Program-made: the position numbers and the translations under genes
Shown here: one piece after another, positions 45,524 to 54,223 of the stretch
Position numbering within the stretch: the first letter of the stretch is position 1
Layout: each line of letters begins with the position of its first letter
Source of the DNA: Streptomyces violaceoruber
Lineage (GTDB): Bacteria > Actinomycetota > Actinomycetes > Streptomycetales > Streptomycetaceae
Direction of reading: 5' to 3'
Assembly (NCBI RefSeq): GCF_033406955.1
Contig: NZ_CP137734.1
Location: forward strand, 3,844,001-3,908,000
DNA: 64,000 nucleotides
Notes under the pieces: model-generated
Told to the model about the DNA's origin: nothing
The model's input: only the letters and a program-made list of their open reading frames with translations
The model's database searches: none

Positions 45524-45679
45524 ATGGCCGATTCCCCCAGCACGAAGCCCGACCCCGCACAGGAACGCCCCACCGAGCAGCCCACCGAGATCCGCAGCCT
45601 CCCGCTGATCGCCGCCTGCGGCTGCGGCTCGGGCTGCGGCTGCGGCTGCCAGTCGGGCAGCCCCTGCCAGTGCGGCTGA
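45524..45679 (+). CDS. mtpA: Metallothionein-like Cys-rich protein
   Basis: 51 residues, ATG behind CCAGGAGGAACC. N-terminal half polar (Pro, Glu, Thr); the C-terminus is AACGCGSGCGCGCQSGSPC plus QCG with seven Cys in about 20 residues. Corresponds to the mtpA gene known directly after phoU in S. coelicolor and connected to PhoP control. Binds soft metals such as copper or zinc. Confidence 0.9.
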   Translation: MADSPSTKPDPAQERPTEQPTEIRSLPLIAACGCGSGCGCGCQSGSPCQCG

Positions 45680-45806
45680 CACGGTAGACCGAGGCAGGCC
45701 GCGGTATGCGGTGGCACACGGTCGACAGTGGTGCGGCGGCCGGTGCGCCCCGGCCGCCGCACGGGCGCACCCTGGAAGGAGGACCCTGAAGGGGGTGCGA
45801 GACGCC

Positions 45807-46055
45807 ATGGCTCACTTCATGGACGTACACCGTGGGATGCACGGCATCACCTCGGACCAGTTGCACCAGGCCCACCAGGCCGACCTCGCCGTGGAGAAGG
45901 GCGAGAACGTCCACTTCGAACAGGCGTGGGCGGACCCGGCCTCCGGCACGATCTACTGCCTCTCCGAGGGGCCGTCGGCCGAGGCGGTCCAGCGCGTGCA
46001 CGAACGCGCGGGCCACAAGGCGGACGAGATCCACGAAGTCCCCCTGTCGGCATAG
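45807..46055 (+). CDS. SCO4226-like nickel-binding protein (DUF4242)
   Basis: 82 residues: AHFMDVHRGMHGITSDQLHQ, ENVHFEQAWADPASGTIYCL, AVQRVHERAGHKADEIHEVP. This is the DUF4242 ferredoxin-like fold family whose S. coelicolor member SCO4226 was characterised as a Ni-binding protein with His ligands. Follows the metallothionein gene, suggesting a small metal-handling group. ATG 45807 chosen; an in-frame GTG at 45795 has a slightly better ribosome site. Confidence 0.9.
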   Translation: MAHFMDVHRGMHGITSDQLHQAHQADLAVEKGENVHFEQAWADPASGTIYCLSEGPSAEAVQRVHERAGHKADEIHEVPLSA

Positions 46056-46190
46056 GCCGGACAGGCTTCCCGCAGGCGGGTACCGCGACACCCCGGACTT
46101 GAGTACGGGTACTCAGGCCCGGGGCGGGCTCCCGGTCGACCCTGGTTCAGGAGCACGACCACGACCACCACCCCGGGGAGCCCGGATCCC

Positions 46191-46583
46191 ATGAACAGCA
46201 CCCAGCCGAACAACGCCCGAGCCGACCGGACCGGCGGGACCGACCGGATACGCGGCCTCGCCCGCCTGACCCTCGCCAACCGCGTCTCGGCGGTGTACCT
46301 CACCGTGGTCGGCGGCGCGATGGCGGTCGCCGCGGCGCAGCCCCTCTTCGGGACCGGCCCCGACGCGTCCCTCGTCTGGGTCTGGCCGGCCCTGTTCACC
46401 TTCCCGGCCTTCGGCTTCGTGGCCTGGCTCGGCGAGGCGGGCTGGGGCGGTGACGCCCCGACGTGGTTCTTCGTCGGCGGCATCGTGCTCTCGGCGCTCG
46501 TCCAGTCGCTGGCCTTGGGGACGGTCTGGCGGGTCCTGCGCGGGCGCCGGGACAACCGCCGCCACCTGACGACGGCGCACTGA
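46191..46583 (+). CDS. Small membrane protein, unknown function
   Basis: 130 residues with three likely helices: SAVYLTVVGGAMAVAAAQPL, VWPALFTFPAFGFVAWLG and FFVGGIVLSALVQSLALGTV. ATG 46191. The family is conserved beside the SCO4226-like gene as I remember the locus. No catalytic residues visible. Confidence 0.8.
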   Translation: MNSTQPNNARADRTGGTDRIRGLARLTLANRVSAVYLTVVGGAMAVAAAQPLFGTGPDASLVWVWPALFTFPAFGFVAWLGEAGWGGDAPTWFFVGGIVLSALVQSLALGTVWRVLRGRRDNRRHLTTAH

Positions 46584-46666
46584 TCCGCCCCCTCCGCCCC
46601 CTCCCCCGTCTTCCCTGCGCGGCCTCCGCCGGCTTCCGGGCCGGACGCGGATGCGAGAGTGGCCCC

Positions 46667-47932
46667 ATGACGGCACCAGGAACCACGGTCGTGGCGGTCG
46701 ACGAGGTCGAGGACATCGCGGTGGACGGGCTGCGCCGGCTGACGGGGGCGGCCCGGGAGACCCCCGGCGGCGGCCTCGCCTGGCCGGTCAGGCCCTCGGA
46801 CGGCGCCGTCGAGCCGATGCTCTACAACGGCACGGCCGGCATCGTCCCCGTGCTCCTGGAGGCGTGGCGGCACTTCGGCGACGACGCGTACGCCGACACC
46901 GCCCTGCGCGCGGCCCGGGCCCTGGCCGCCCGGGTCGACGACCTGGAGGACGACTCCCTCTACTTCGGCCGCACGGGACTCGCCCTGGTCCTGCGGACGG
47001 TCCACGCCGAACTGGGCGACCCGGCGTCGGGCGAGGCCGCCGACCGTGCCCTCGGCCTGGTCCGCTCCCGCTTCGACGGCACGCGCTGGGGCGACCTCTT
47101 CGAGCTGATGGGCGGCAACGCGGGCATCGGCCTGGGCGCCCTCCTGGCCGGCGACCCCGACCTGGCCGTCCTGGCCGTGGAGCCGTACCTGCGTACGGCG
47201 GAGCAGACCGCGCACGGCGTCCACTGGCCCCACCGCCCGGACACCGACTCCCGCCTGCACCACGTCTCGCACGGCACCCTCGGCATCGCCCTGGCCCTCG
47301 CCCGCGTCGGCGGCGCCACCGGCCGCGCGGACCTGCTCGACCTGGCGCTGGCCGCGGTGGCCGACGTCGTCTCCCGCGACTCCGCCGGCCCCGACGGCTT
47401 CCTGGCCCCGCACTCCACCCCGCAGTTCCTCCCGGACCTGATCGATCCGGTCAGCTACGGCTGGTGCCACGGCCCCTCCGGCGACGCCCAGCTCTTCCGC
47501 ACCCTGCGCGACGTCACGTCCGATCCCGCCTGGACCGCCCTGGCCGACCGCTGCTGGCACACGGTGACCCGCTCCGGCCTGCCGCGGCGGCTGCGCCCCG
47601 GCTTCTGGGACAACAACGGCCGCTGCTGCGGCACGGCGGGCGTCCTGGCCCTGGCCTGCGACCGGATCGCCGAGCAGCGGGACGCGTTCGACTTCGCCGA
47701 CGTCCTGGTCACGGACCTGACCGCCCGCGCCACCCGGGGCCGCGAGGGTGCCCATTGGTCCAACGTCGACTTCCGGTCCACGCCGGGCGAGCTCGAACCG
47801 CAGCTCGGCTGGGCGATGGGCAACGCGGGAATCGTCCGCGAACTGCTCCGCTACGTACGCCTGGCCCGTGGCGGCGACCCCGCGTACGCCTTCGCCTGGC
47901 CCGACCAGCCCCCGGTACCGGTACCCGCCTGA
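46667..47932 (+). CDS. LanC-like protein (alpha/alpha toroid, zinc-binding)
   Basis: 421 residues. Inner-helix GxxG repeats: LYNGTAGIVPVLLEA, YFGRTGLALVL, GGNAGIGLGALLA, SHGTLGIALALARVG, GWCHGPSGDAQLF and RCCGTAGVLALAC. The first zinc Cys is in WCHG (about 266); the second motif is CCG (about 325) where lantibiotic cyclases have CHG, giving a Cys-Cys-Cys site as in ProcM-type enzymes. No precursor peptide or dehydratase gene is near, so it may be a stand-alone LanC-like protein and not a lantibiotic cyclase. Confidence 0.85.
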   Translation: MTAPGTTVVAVDEVEDIAVDGLRRLTGAARETPGGGLAWPVRPSDGAVEPMLYNGTAGIVPVLLEAWRHFGDDAYADTALRAARALAARVDDLEDDSLYFGRTGLALVLRTVHAELGDPASGEAADRALGLVRSRFDGTRWGDLFELMGGNAGIGLGALLAGDPDLAVLAVEPYLRTAEQTAHGVHWPHRPDTDSRLHHVSHGTLGIALALARVGGATGRADLLDLALAAVADVVSRDSAGPDGFLAPHSTPQFLPDLIDPVSYGWCHGPSGDAQLFRTLRDVTSDPAWTALADRCWHTVTRSGLPRRLRPGFWDNNGRCCGTAGVLALACDRIAEQRDAFDFADVLVTDLTARATRGREGAHWSNVDFRSTPGELEPQLGWAMGNAGIVRELLRYVRLARGGDPAYAFAWPDQPPVPVPA

Positions 47933-48021
47933 CCGAACCGAGCGAACCGACCGAACCGGACCACGGCGATCGGGCGCCGCCGATGTGCCCCCTGCCACGG
48001 TGGATGCCGAAGGGAGGCCGC

Positions 48022-48891
48022 ATGATCTCGGCACTGAACCGCCTGGTCGACCTGGTCGAGGACCACCTCGGCGAGGAGCCGGACGTCCCCGCGCTGGCCG
48101 CGGGGCACGGCACGACCGAGTACCACCTGCGCCGGATGTTCTCGTCGCTGGCGGGCATGCCGCTGTCGGAGTACGTCCGCAGGCGCCGCATGACCGTCGC
48201 CGCCGCCGACGTCGTACGGGGCGGGGACGACCTGCTGGGCATCGCCGTCCGGTACGGCTACGGCTCCACGGAGGCGTTCGGACGCGCGTTCCGGTCGGTC
48301 CACGGCGCCGCCCCGCGCGACGTCCGCCGCGCGGGAGGCCCCCTTCGGTCACAGCCGCAGCTCAGGTTCCGCCTGACCGTCGAAGGGAGCGCCTCCATGG
48401 CCACCCGTTTCACCGACCGCCCCGCCTTCCGCCTGATCGGACACGCGACCCGCGTCCCGCTCATCCACGAGGGCGTCAACCCGCACATCCAGCAGCACAT
48501 CGCCGCGCTCCCCCGGGAGGCCCACGCCCGCCTGAAGTCCCTCGGCGACACGGAACCGGCCGGCCTGCTCCAGGTCAGCGACGACGTGGCCCAGGACAGT
48601 CCGGAGGGCACCGAACTGACCTACCTCCACGGCGTGGCCGTCAGCGCCGGCACCCCGGCCCCCGACGACCTCGACGCCATCGAGGTCCCGGCCGGCACGT
48701 GGGCGGTCTTCCGCAGCTCGGGCCCCTACCCGGACGCCCTCCAGACCACCTGGGCGTCCACGGCGTCCGAGTGGTTCCCCTCCAACCCGTGGCGCCTGCG
48801 CCCCGGCCCGTCGATCGTCGCCGTCCTGGACCGCGCGGACGACTTCACGACGGCGACGACGGAACTGTGGCTCCCGGTGGAACCGGCCTGA
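48022..48891 (+). CDS. AraC-type regulator with GyrI-like effector domain
   Basis: 289 residues, ATG behind GGGAGG. N-terminal AraC double HTH (1-105): LVDLVEDHLGEEPDVPALA, TEYHLRRMFSSLAGMPLSEY, LLGIAVRYGYGSTEAFGRAF. C-terminal GyrI-like/SOUL-fold effector domain (about 125-289) ending AVLDRADDFTTATTELWLPV. Relatives (Rob/BmrR-like) bind hydrophobic small molecules. Confidence 0.9.
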   Translation: MISALNRLVDLVEDHLGEEPDVPALAAGHGTTEYHLRRMFSSLAGMPLSEYVRRRRMTVAAADVVRGGDDLLGIAVRYGYGSTEAFGRAFRSVHGAAPRDVRRAGGPLRSQPQLRFRLTVEGSASMATRFTDRPAFRLIGHATRVPLIHEGVNPHIQQHIAALPREAHARLKSLGDTEPAGLLQVSDDVAQDSPEGTELTYLHGVAVSAGTPAPDDLDAIEVPAGTWAVFRSSGPYPDALQTTWASTASEWFPSNPWRLRPGPSIVAVLDRADDFTTATTELWLPVEPA

Positions 48892-48918
48892 CGAGCCGGC
48901 GACTCCCAGGGGACCGAC

Positions 48919-49299
48919 TCACAGGGGACTGAGCCGGGCCTTGAGCAGACAGAACTCATTGCCCTCGGGATCGGCGAGGACGTGCCACTGCTCCTCGCCG
49001 GTCTGCCCGATGTCGGTCGGCCGCGCCCCGAGCTCCAGCAGGCGCTCCAGCTCGGCGTCCTGATCCCGGTCGGTGGCGTTGACGTCGATGTGCAGCCGGG
49101 ACTTGCCGGGCTCCGGCTCGTCCCGGCGACTGAGGATGATCGTCGGCTGCGGCCCGCCGAACCCTTCCCGCGGCCCGATCTCGAAGTACTCGTTGTCCTC
49201 ACGGTCGAGCACGACGAAGTCCAGCACCTCGCACCAGAACCGCGCCAGCGCCTCGGGGTCACGACAACCGAGCACCAGCTCACTGATCCGACAAGCCAT
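48919..49299 (-). CDS. VOC-family (glyoxalase-like) protein
   Basis: 126 residues: ISELVLGCRDPEALARFWCE, RLHIDVNATDRDQDAELERL, WHVLADPEGNEFCLL. Single glyoxalase/bleomycin-resistance-like domain of the actinobacterial DUF-type subgroup. Substrate unknown. A paralogue lies at 49890. Confidence 0.88.
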   Translation of the reverse strand: MACRISELVLGCRDPEALARFWCEVLDFVVLDREDNEYFEIGPREGFGGPQPTIILSRRDEPEPGKSRLHIDVNATDRDQDAELERLLELGARPTDIGQTGEEQWHVLADPEGNEFCLLKARLSPL

Positions 49300-49407
49300 G
49301 ACCGAAACCTGCTCTCGACGCGGGAAGCACGGGTACGAACGCGCTGGTGACCGTACCTGGAGGGTCGGCCGGGGGCGAAGGCTTTTCCACTGCTAGCTTC
49401 CGGAACC

Positions 49408-49824
49408 ATGACGGACATCGTGTACGCGGGCAACGCGGGCAAGGACGCGGCACTGGACCGGGGATGGCTGCTGGGGCACTTCAAGGACCCCTCCGACCTC
49501 CGGCACAGCGAGGACGTCGAGATCAAGTGGGGCGTCCATCCGAAGGGGGACGAGCGCGCCCACTGGGTCACCGGCGAAGACCGCACCGCGCTCCAGGTCC
49601 TCGTCAGCGGACGCTTCCGGGTGGACTTCCCCGGCCGCAGCGTCGTACTGGCCGAACAGGGCGACTACGTCGTGTGGGGCAGGGGCGTCGACCACTCCTG
49701 GTACGCGGAGGAGGAGTCCGTGGTCCTGACGGTGCGGTGGCCGTCCGTGCCCGGGTACGCGGTCGCCGACGCCGACGCCGACGCCGAGCAGGACGGCTCC
49801 GGTGCGCGGAACGCCGGGAACTGA
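49408..49824 (+). CDS. Cupin-fold small protein
   Basis: 138 residues. Beta-rich, with VEIKWGVHPKGDERAHWVTG, RTALQVLVSGRFRVDFPGRS, GDYVVWGRGVDHSWYAEEES: the two cupin motifs with a recognisable His in each. The acidic C-terminal tail (ADADADAEQDGSG) is low complexity. Probably a small-molecule or metal-binding cupin; reaction unknown. Confidence 0.8.
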   Translation: MTDIVYAGNAGKDAALDRGWLLGHFKDPSDLRHSEDVEIKWGVHPKGDERAHWVTGEDRTALQVLVSGRFRVDFPGRSVVLAEQGDYVVWGRGVDHSWYAEEESVVLTVRWPSVPGYAVADADADAEQDGSGARNAGN

Positions 49825-49889
49825 AAGTCCGCTCGGCGCCCGCGGAGACCTCATACTCTGAGCGCCCGTCCGCACTGCCTGGGGGAGAA

Positions 49890-50309
49890 ATGACCAGTAG
49901 GTTCACGGAGTTGGTCCTCGACTGCCACGACCCGGAGCGACTCGCGGCCTTCTGGTGCGCGGTCCTGGACTTCGAAGTCATCGACCGGGGCGAGGGCAAG
50001 GTCGAGATCGGCTCCTGGCAGCCGACGGTCGGGGAGGTCCGCGCCCGCCAGATGCCGCCCACCCTCGTCTTCATCCGGGTGCCGGAGGGCAAGACCGTGA
50101 AGAACCGGCTCCACCTGGACGTGAGCCCGATCGACGCCAGTACGGAAGACGAGGCGGCCAGGCTCCTCGCCCTCGGCGCCACCAGGGTGGACGTGGGCCA
50201 GGGACCAGGCCGGAGCTGGGTGGTCATGGCCGACCCCGAGGGCAACGAGTTCGACGTCGTACGCAGCCTGGCCCCGTCTGCTCAGAGGCTCCCCGCCGAC
50301 TGCTCATGA
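49890..50309 (+). CDS. VOC-family (glyoxalase-like) protein, second copy
   Basis: 139 residues: RFTELVLDCHDPERLAAFWC, KNRLHLDVSPIDASTEDEAA, WVVMADPEGNEFDVV. Same family as the gene at 48919, in opposite direction. GGGGGAGAA precedes ATG 49890. Substrate unknown. Confidence 0.88.
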   Translation: MTSRFTELVLDCHDPERLAAFWCAVLDFEVIDRGEGKVEIGSWQPTVGEVRARQMPPTLVFIRVPEGKTVKNRLHLDVSPIDASTEDEAARLLALGATRVDVGQGPGRSWVVMADPEGNEFDVVRSLAPSAQRLPADCS

Positions 50310-50498
50310 GCGGGCCGTTGTCAGTGGCTACGGCTAGGGTCGCGGACGCGCGGTCGGCATCCGAGGTGCCCAGCTCCGCAGTGCGGCTGCATCCCCGGTT
50401 CTGTCCGGGGGCGGCCCGGGAACAGCCCGGGACCCAACCGACGGCCGGGCTTGGTCGATGGCCAAGAGCGAGACCTGCCAGCGCCGACCGCGCACTCG

Positions 50499-51263
50499 TC
50501 AACGACGCGACCGACCGAGTTCCCCACCGCGATCCAGGGTGCGGCCGAGAAGAGGCAGCAGGCGCTCCCAGTGGAGCCGCAGTGCGGCGGCGTCGAAGGC
50601 ACCGGTGTCGGACATGGTGAAACCGTGGACGGTGCCGGGATAGATCTCCGAGGTGTAGCCGACACCTGCCGCCTCCAGGGCCTGGTTCAGCTCGCCGAGG
50701 CCCTCGGGCGTCAAGTCGCTCTCGGCGTGCCCGAAGTGGACCTCTGCGGTGAGCTTGGCGAGGCTTTCGGGCCCGTCGGCTCCCACGGGCGCGTGGAACG
50801 CGGCGAGGGCGGCCACCTGGCCCGGGTGCGCGACCGCGGTGCGCGTCGCCAAGAGGCCGCCGATGCAGTAGCCGGTCACCCCGACCGGCCCTGGACCCAC
50901 CTCGGGCCGAGCGGTGAGGAACGTGAGAAAGGCGTCGGCGTCGCGCAGCACCCGCTCCGCCGTGTGCGCCTCGATCAAGGGCATCAGCTGGGCGAAGACC
51001 GCGCCGCGCGCCTCTTCTCCGATGTACTCGGGCAGCTCGATGACCGGCGCCGGGCCGTGCCGGTAGAAGAAGTTGGGCACGAGTACGTAGTACCCGTGCC
51101 CGGCCAGTTCGCGGGCCAGCTCCCTCAGCACGGGCCGGATCCCGAAGCCGTCCGCGTACATCAGCACCCCCGGGTGCCGTTCCCCGCCGCCCGGGAAGGC
51201 GGCGAACGCGTCGGCCTGTCCGTCCGCGGTAGGAATCCGCAGCGACTTGGACTGGGTGGGCAT
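50499..51263 (-). CDS. Dienelactone hydrolase family protein
   Basis: 254 residues, ATG with AGGAGA upstream. DLH fold: AFAAFPGGGERHPGVLMYAD, nucleophile elbow GYCIGG (Cys, as in true dienelactone hydrolases), Asp in GHAESDLTPEG and His in YPGTVHGFTM. Hydrolyses lactone or ester bonds of small molecules; the native substrate is unknown. Confidence 0.9.
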   Translation of the reverse strand: MPTQSKSLRIPTADGQADAFAAFPGGGERHPGVLMYADGFGIRPVLRELARELAGHGYYVLVPNFFYRHGPAPVIELPEYIGEEARGAVFAQLMPLIEAHTAERVLRDADAFLTFLTARPEVGPGPVGVTGYCIGGLLATRTAVAHPGQVAALAAFHAPVGADGPESLAKLTAEVHFGHAESDLTPEGLGELNQALEAAGVGYTSEIYPGTVHGFTMSDTGAFDAAALRLHWERLLPLLGRTLDRGGELGRSRR

Positions 51264-51490
51264 GCATTCTCCTGTCGTGGTTGATGTGTCGAGCTTGTGA
51301 TCAACACGACGGAGGCGGAGCCCTCGCGGCAGCGCGGGTTCCTCGGTCGGACAGCGGGCCCGTACCGGCCCGTACGGCACTCAGAAGAGCACCGGGTCAC
51401 CAATCCGTGTGTGGCGCGAGGCCGTCCCGGTAGTCATGACTCCAGAACATAGCCCAATTCTCGACGTGCACCGCTGGTGCCGTCGCTTCC

Positions 51491-51682
51491 TCACGCCGAG
51501 GGATAGATGTCCCCGCCCCGCTCCATGCTTTCCTCTTCGCTCTGGCTCTGCAGCCTTCGGGCCTTCTCCTGGAGCCTCTTCCGCTCGTCGGGGTCGCTGG
51601 TCCGTTCCGAGGCGGCCTTCAACTCCTGGGCCTTGTCGCGCATCTGCTGGAGCCGGGCGCGAGCTTCTCCACCTGCACTCAT
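51491..51682 (-). CDS. Small charged helical protein (DUF6381-like)
   Basis: 63 residues: EARARLQQMRDKAQELKAAS, ERKRLQEKARRLQSQSEEES. Entirely charged amphipathic helix. It resembles a short Streptomyces family annotated DUF6381. GAGGA lies 9 bases before ATG 51682. Confidence 0.65.
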   Translation of the reverse strand: MSAGGEARARLQQMRDKAQELKAASERTSDPDERKRLQEKARRLQSQSEEESMERGGDIYPSA

Positions 51683-51840
51683 GTGATCCGTCCTCGCATC
51701 GTGAGCGGCAGTTGCGCATACCAGCGAATCACACACGGCTACCCTCCGCACCTGGACCGTCACCCGCGCTTCCGCCGTCCGGAGGCGCTATGCGCCAACG
51801 GCGTACGTTCTACTGTGGTCGCGGACCGAGGGGGCGCCGC

Positions 51841-52725
51841 ATGGCCAACGTGGTGGATCTGATCTGCTACCCCGTCAAGGGGTGTGCGGGTGCGTCGACG
51901 AGCGATGCGCTCCTGACTCCGGCGGGCCTCGCCCACGACCGCAGCTTCATGGTCATCAGCGAGAACGGAATCTTCCGCACGCAACGCCGGCACCCCCGCC
52001 TCGCCCTGATCCGGCCGGCCATCGGCACCGACGGCACTCGCCTCACGCTCGACGCGGCCCACGGTGCTGACGGCACGGGCCGCTTCGGCACACTGTGTCT
52101 CGACGTGACGACATCCGCGCCGCGCCGCGACGTCGATCTGTTCGGCACCGCTTTCCAGGGGATCGACCAGGGCGACGAAGCCGCCGCCTGGCTGTCGGAG
52201 TTCCTCGGCGCCCCCAGCCGCCTGGTCCGCGTACCGCCGGAGCACAACCGGATCACCGACGGCCTGACCCCCGGCCCGTCCGGCTATGCCGACAGCAGCG
52301 CGGTGCACCTGCTGTCCCGCGCCTCCCTCGCCCTCCTCAACCAGCGGCTGGCCGAACGCGGCGCCGCGATCCTGCCGATGAACCGCTTCCGCCCGAACAT
52401 CGTCGTCGACAGCCACGAGGATCACGACCACGACAGCGGCGGCGACCCGGCAGCCCTGCCGCACGCAGAGGACCGCGCACGCCGCATCTCCCTCGGCGGC
52501 GCCGAGTTGGGCTATGCCAAGCTCGCGGTGCGCTGTGCCGTCACCCTGGTTGAGCAGGAGACCGGAGCAAGGCGGGGCCCGGAGCCACTGCGCACACTCG
52601 CGGCCTACCGGCGGGCGGCAAGCGGCGGCGTGGTGTTCGGCGCGAAGTTCTCCGTGATCACGCCGGGCAAGCTGTCGGTCGGCGACGAGGTCGTCATCCA
52701 GGAGTGGGGCGACGCCGACCTGTAG
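51841..52725 (+). CDS. MOSC domain protein (molybdenum cofactor sulfurase C-terminal type)
   Basis: 294 residues. MOSC N-terminal beta-barrel (VVDLICYPVKGCAGASTSDA, GLAHDRSFMVI) and MOSC domain (AVHLLSRASLALLNQRLAE, MNRFRPNIVVD; the usual Cys region is RCAVTLVEQETG). Family members handle Mo-cofactor sulfuration or N-hydroxylated compound reduction (mARC/YcbX). The insertion HEDHDHDSGGDP is a local His/Asp-rich loop. An upstream in-frame ATG at 51790 is possible. Confidence 0.9.
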   Translation: MANVVDLICYPVKGCAGASTSDALLTPAGLAHDRSFMVISENGIFRTQRRHPRLALIRPAIGTDGTRLTLDAAHGADGTGRFGTLCLDVTTSAPRRDVDLFGTAFQGIDQGDEAAAWLSEFLGAPSRLVRVPPEHNRITDGLTPGPSGYADSSAVHLLSRASLALLNQRLAERGAAILPMNRFRPNIVVDSHEDHDHDSGGDPAALPHAEDRARRISLGGAELGYAKLAVRCAVTLVEQETGARRGPEPLRTLAAYRRAASGGVVFGAKFSVITPGKLSVGDEVVIQEWGDADL

Positions 52726-52860
52726 GAACTCCCGCCGAAGTGATCTCCGAGAGGGCTTGCTGGTCAGCGGCAGAGGGTTCGTACACCTGGTGGCCGAGAC
52801 GCGCCCGGCGCCGGCAAACTCCGTTGCCAGGACTGCCGACTGTCGGATTCGATCGCGGTC

Positions 52861-53070
52861 ATGACCGATGGCGCCGCAGTCGACGTTGCCGACGAGCAGA
52901 TCGTCAGCAACCAGATCATCCGGGGTATCAAGACCCTCCGTGACCATCTGGACTGCTCTGTCCATGAGGCCCTGGACGTCTTCGTCGCCAGGTACGCGGT
53001 CCTGAGGGCGGATCGCCCGGGCGACTTCACCTGCGGCCATGACGAGTACTGGACCGGCTTCTACTCGTGA
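52861..53070 (+). CDS. Small conserved hypothetical protein
   Basis: 69 residues, ATG 52861: VSNQIIRGIKTLRDHLDCSV, HEALDVFVARYAVLRADRPG, FTCGHDEYWTGFYS. An acidic helical start and an aromatic C-terminus. I believe it is conserved in streptomycetes, but I cannot name a family. Confidence 0.55.
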   Translation: MTDGAAVDVADEQIVSNQIIRGIKTLRDHLDCSVHEALDVFVARYAVLRADRPGDFTCGHDEYWTGFYS

Positions 53071-53132
53071 GACCGAGCCTGCCGCAGACAGGGTCGTGAC
53101 TCAGGCCGTGGCGTGGGGTGAGACCGCTCGAG

Positions 53133-53891
53133 TTACGCGTCGAAGTCGTACTCCAAGACGTACGAAGCGGCGTCCAGCGTCATTTCGTTGATCTCGACGG
53201 CGCGGCCCTCGTCCGTGAATGCGGTGCGGCAGATGAGGATGACCGGGGTGCCCGCTGCCACGCTCAACTGGCTCGCCTCGGCCTTCGACGGCATGCGTGA
53301 GCGGATCTCCTCACGGAAGTGCACCGGCCCGTGGCCGAGTTCGGCGAGCCGGGCGTACGTCCCGCCCTTCCCGGTGTCCTCCTGAGTGATCGCGGACCCG
53401 GCGACCAGGGCGGCGGGAAGGTAGCTCGTCGCGAGCAGGACCGGCTTGCCGTCCAGGACGAAGCGCCGGCGCCGCACGCACACCGTCTCCCCGTCGGCCA
53501 GGTCCAGGACCGCGGCGACGCCGTCGGGCGCGGCTTCCTCGGACACCGTGACCTGGTCCACATCGAGTGAGCGGTCCTCGATGTCGGCCGACCAGATGGA
53601 CCTGCCGTTGCCCCATTGCTGCCGGGCCAGACGCTGGATGCCCCGGCGTCGAAGCGGGCGAAACTCCCGGACGAACACTCCGGCGCCCTTGCGGGCCTCG
53701 GCGACGCCTTCGTCCCGGAGGACGCTCAAGGCCTGGCGGGCCGTCATGCGGGCCACGCCGTGGGTGGCCATGAGGTCGTTCTCCCCCGGGAGTCGATCAC
53801 CGGGACCGTACTCGCCCGACCGGATCGCTTCGCGCAGCGTGTCCGCGATCCGCTGGTACTTGGGACGTCGGTCGTCTGCGGCGTTGGCCAT
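53133..53891 (-). CDS. GntR-family regulator, HutC/UTRA subgroup
   Basis: 252 residues. N-terminal winged HTH (about 8-75): YQRIADTLREAIRSGEYGPG, MTARQALSVLRDEGVAEARK. C-terminal UTRA effector domain (about 95-250). GAGGAGG precedes ATG 53891. Related proteins are common beside ATP-binding-protein genes and also on Streptomyces integrative elements (KorSA type). CTAGA sites in its upstream region suggest autoregulation. Confidence 0.9.
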   Translation of the reverse strand: MANAADDRRPKYQRIADTLREAIRSGEYGPGDRLPGENDLMATHGVARMTARQALSVLRDEGVAEARKGAGVFVREFRPLRRRGIQRLARQQWGNGRSIWSADIEDRSLDVDQVTVSEEAAPDGVAAVLDLADGETVCVRRRRFVLDGKPVLLATSYLPAALVAGSAITQEDTGKGGTYARLAELGHGPVHFREEIRSRMPSKAEASQLSVAAGTPVILICRTAFTDEGRAVEINEMTLDAASYVLEYDFDA

Positions 53892-53910
53892 CCCGTGGGC
53901 CTCCTCTCCT

Positions 53911-54041
53911 TCTCTAGACACCTTAGGCCACAGGTCCGGGGCTCGCTCGCTCCGAGTAGCCACTTGGCCTCCCCAAGGGCGCTACGAAGCAGGGGACTTG
54001 ACGTCTCTAGAGATGTTAGCCACAGTACCTATCTAGAGATG
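53911..54041. promoter_or_regulatory. Three CTAGA operator-like sites upstream of the GntR gene
   Basis: TCTCTAGA at 53911, the palindrome TCTCTAGAGA at 54004-54013 and ATCTAGAGATG at 54031-54041; the last two are 26 bases apart. CTAG is very rare in this GC-rich genome, so three in 130 bases beside a GntR gene point to a regulated promoter. Confidence 0.7.
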
Positions 54042-54223
54042 TCGCGCATGACTTCCTGAACGAGGGGTGTTGTATGGCGTCGTACGGGATCGGTCCTTCG
54101 ACTGCCGCATCGGCAGTGGCGAGAGCGTCGACTCGGACGTTCGTCGGCACGGACAGACGGGGCAACGTCGGACGGCGGCCTCATCGCCCCCACTGCGACC
54201 TCAGCGGCGGGGAGTGAGTACGG

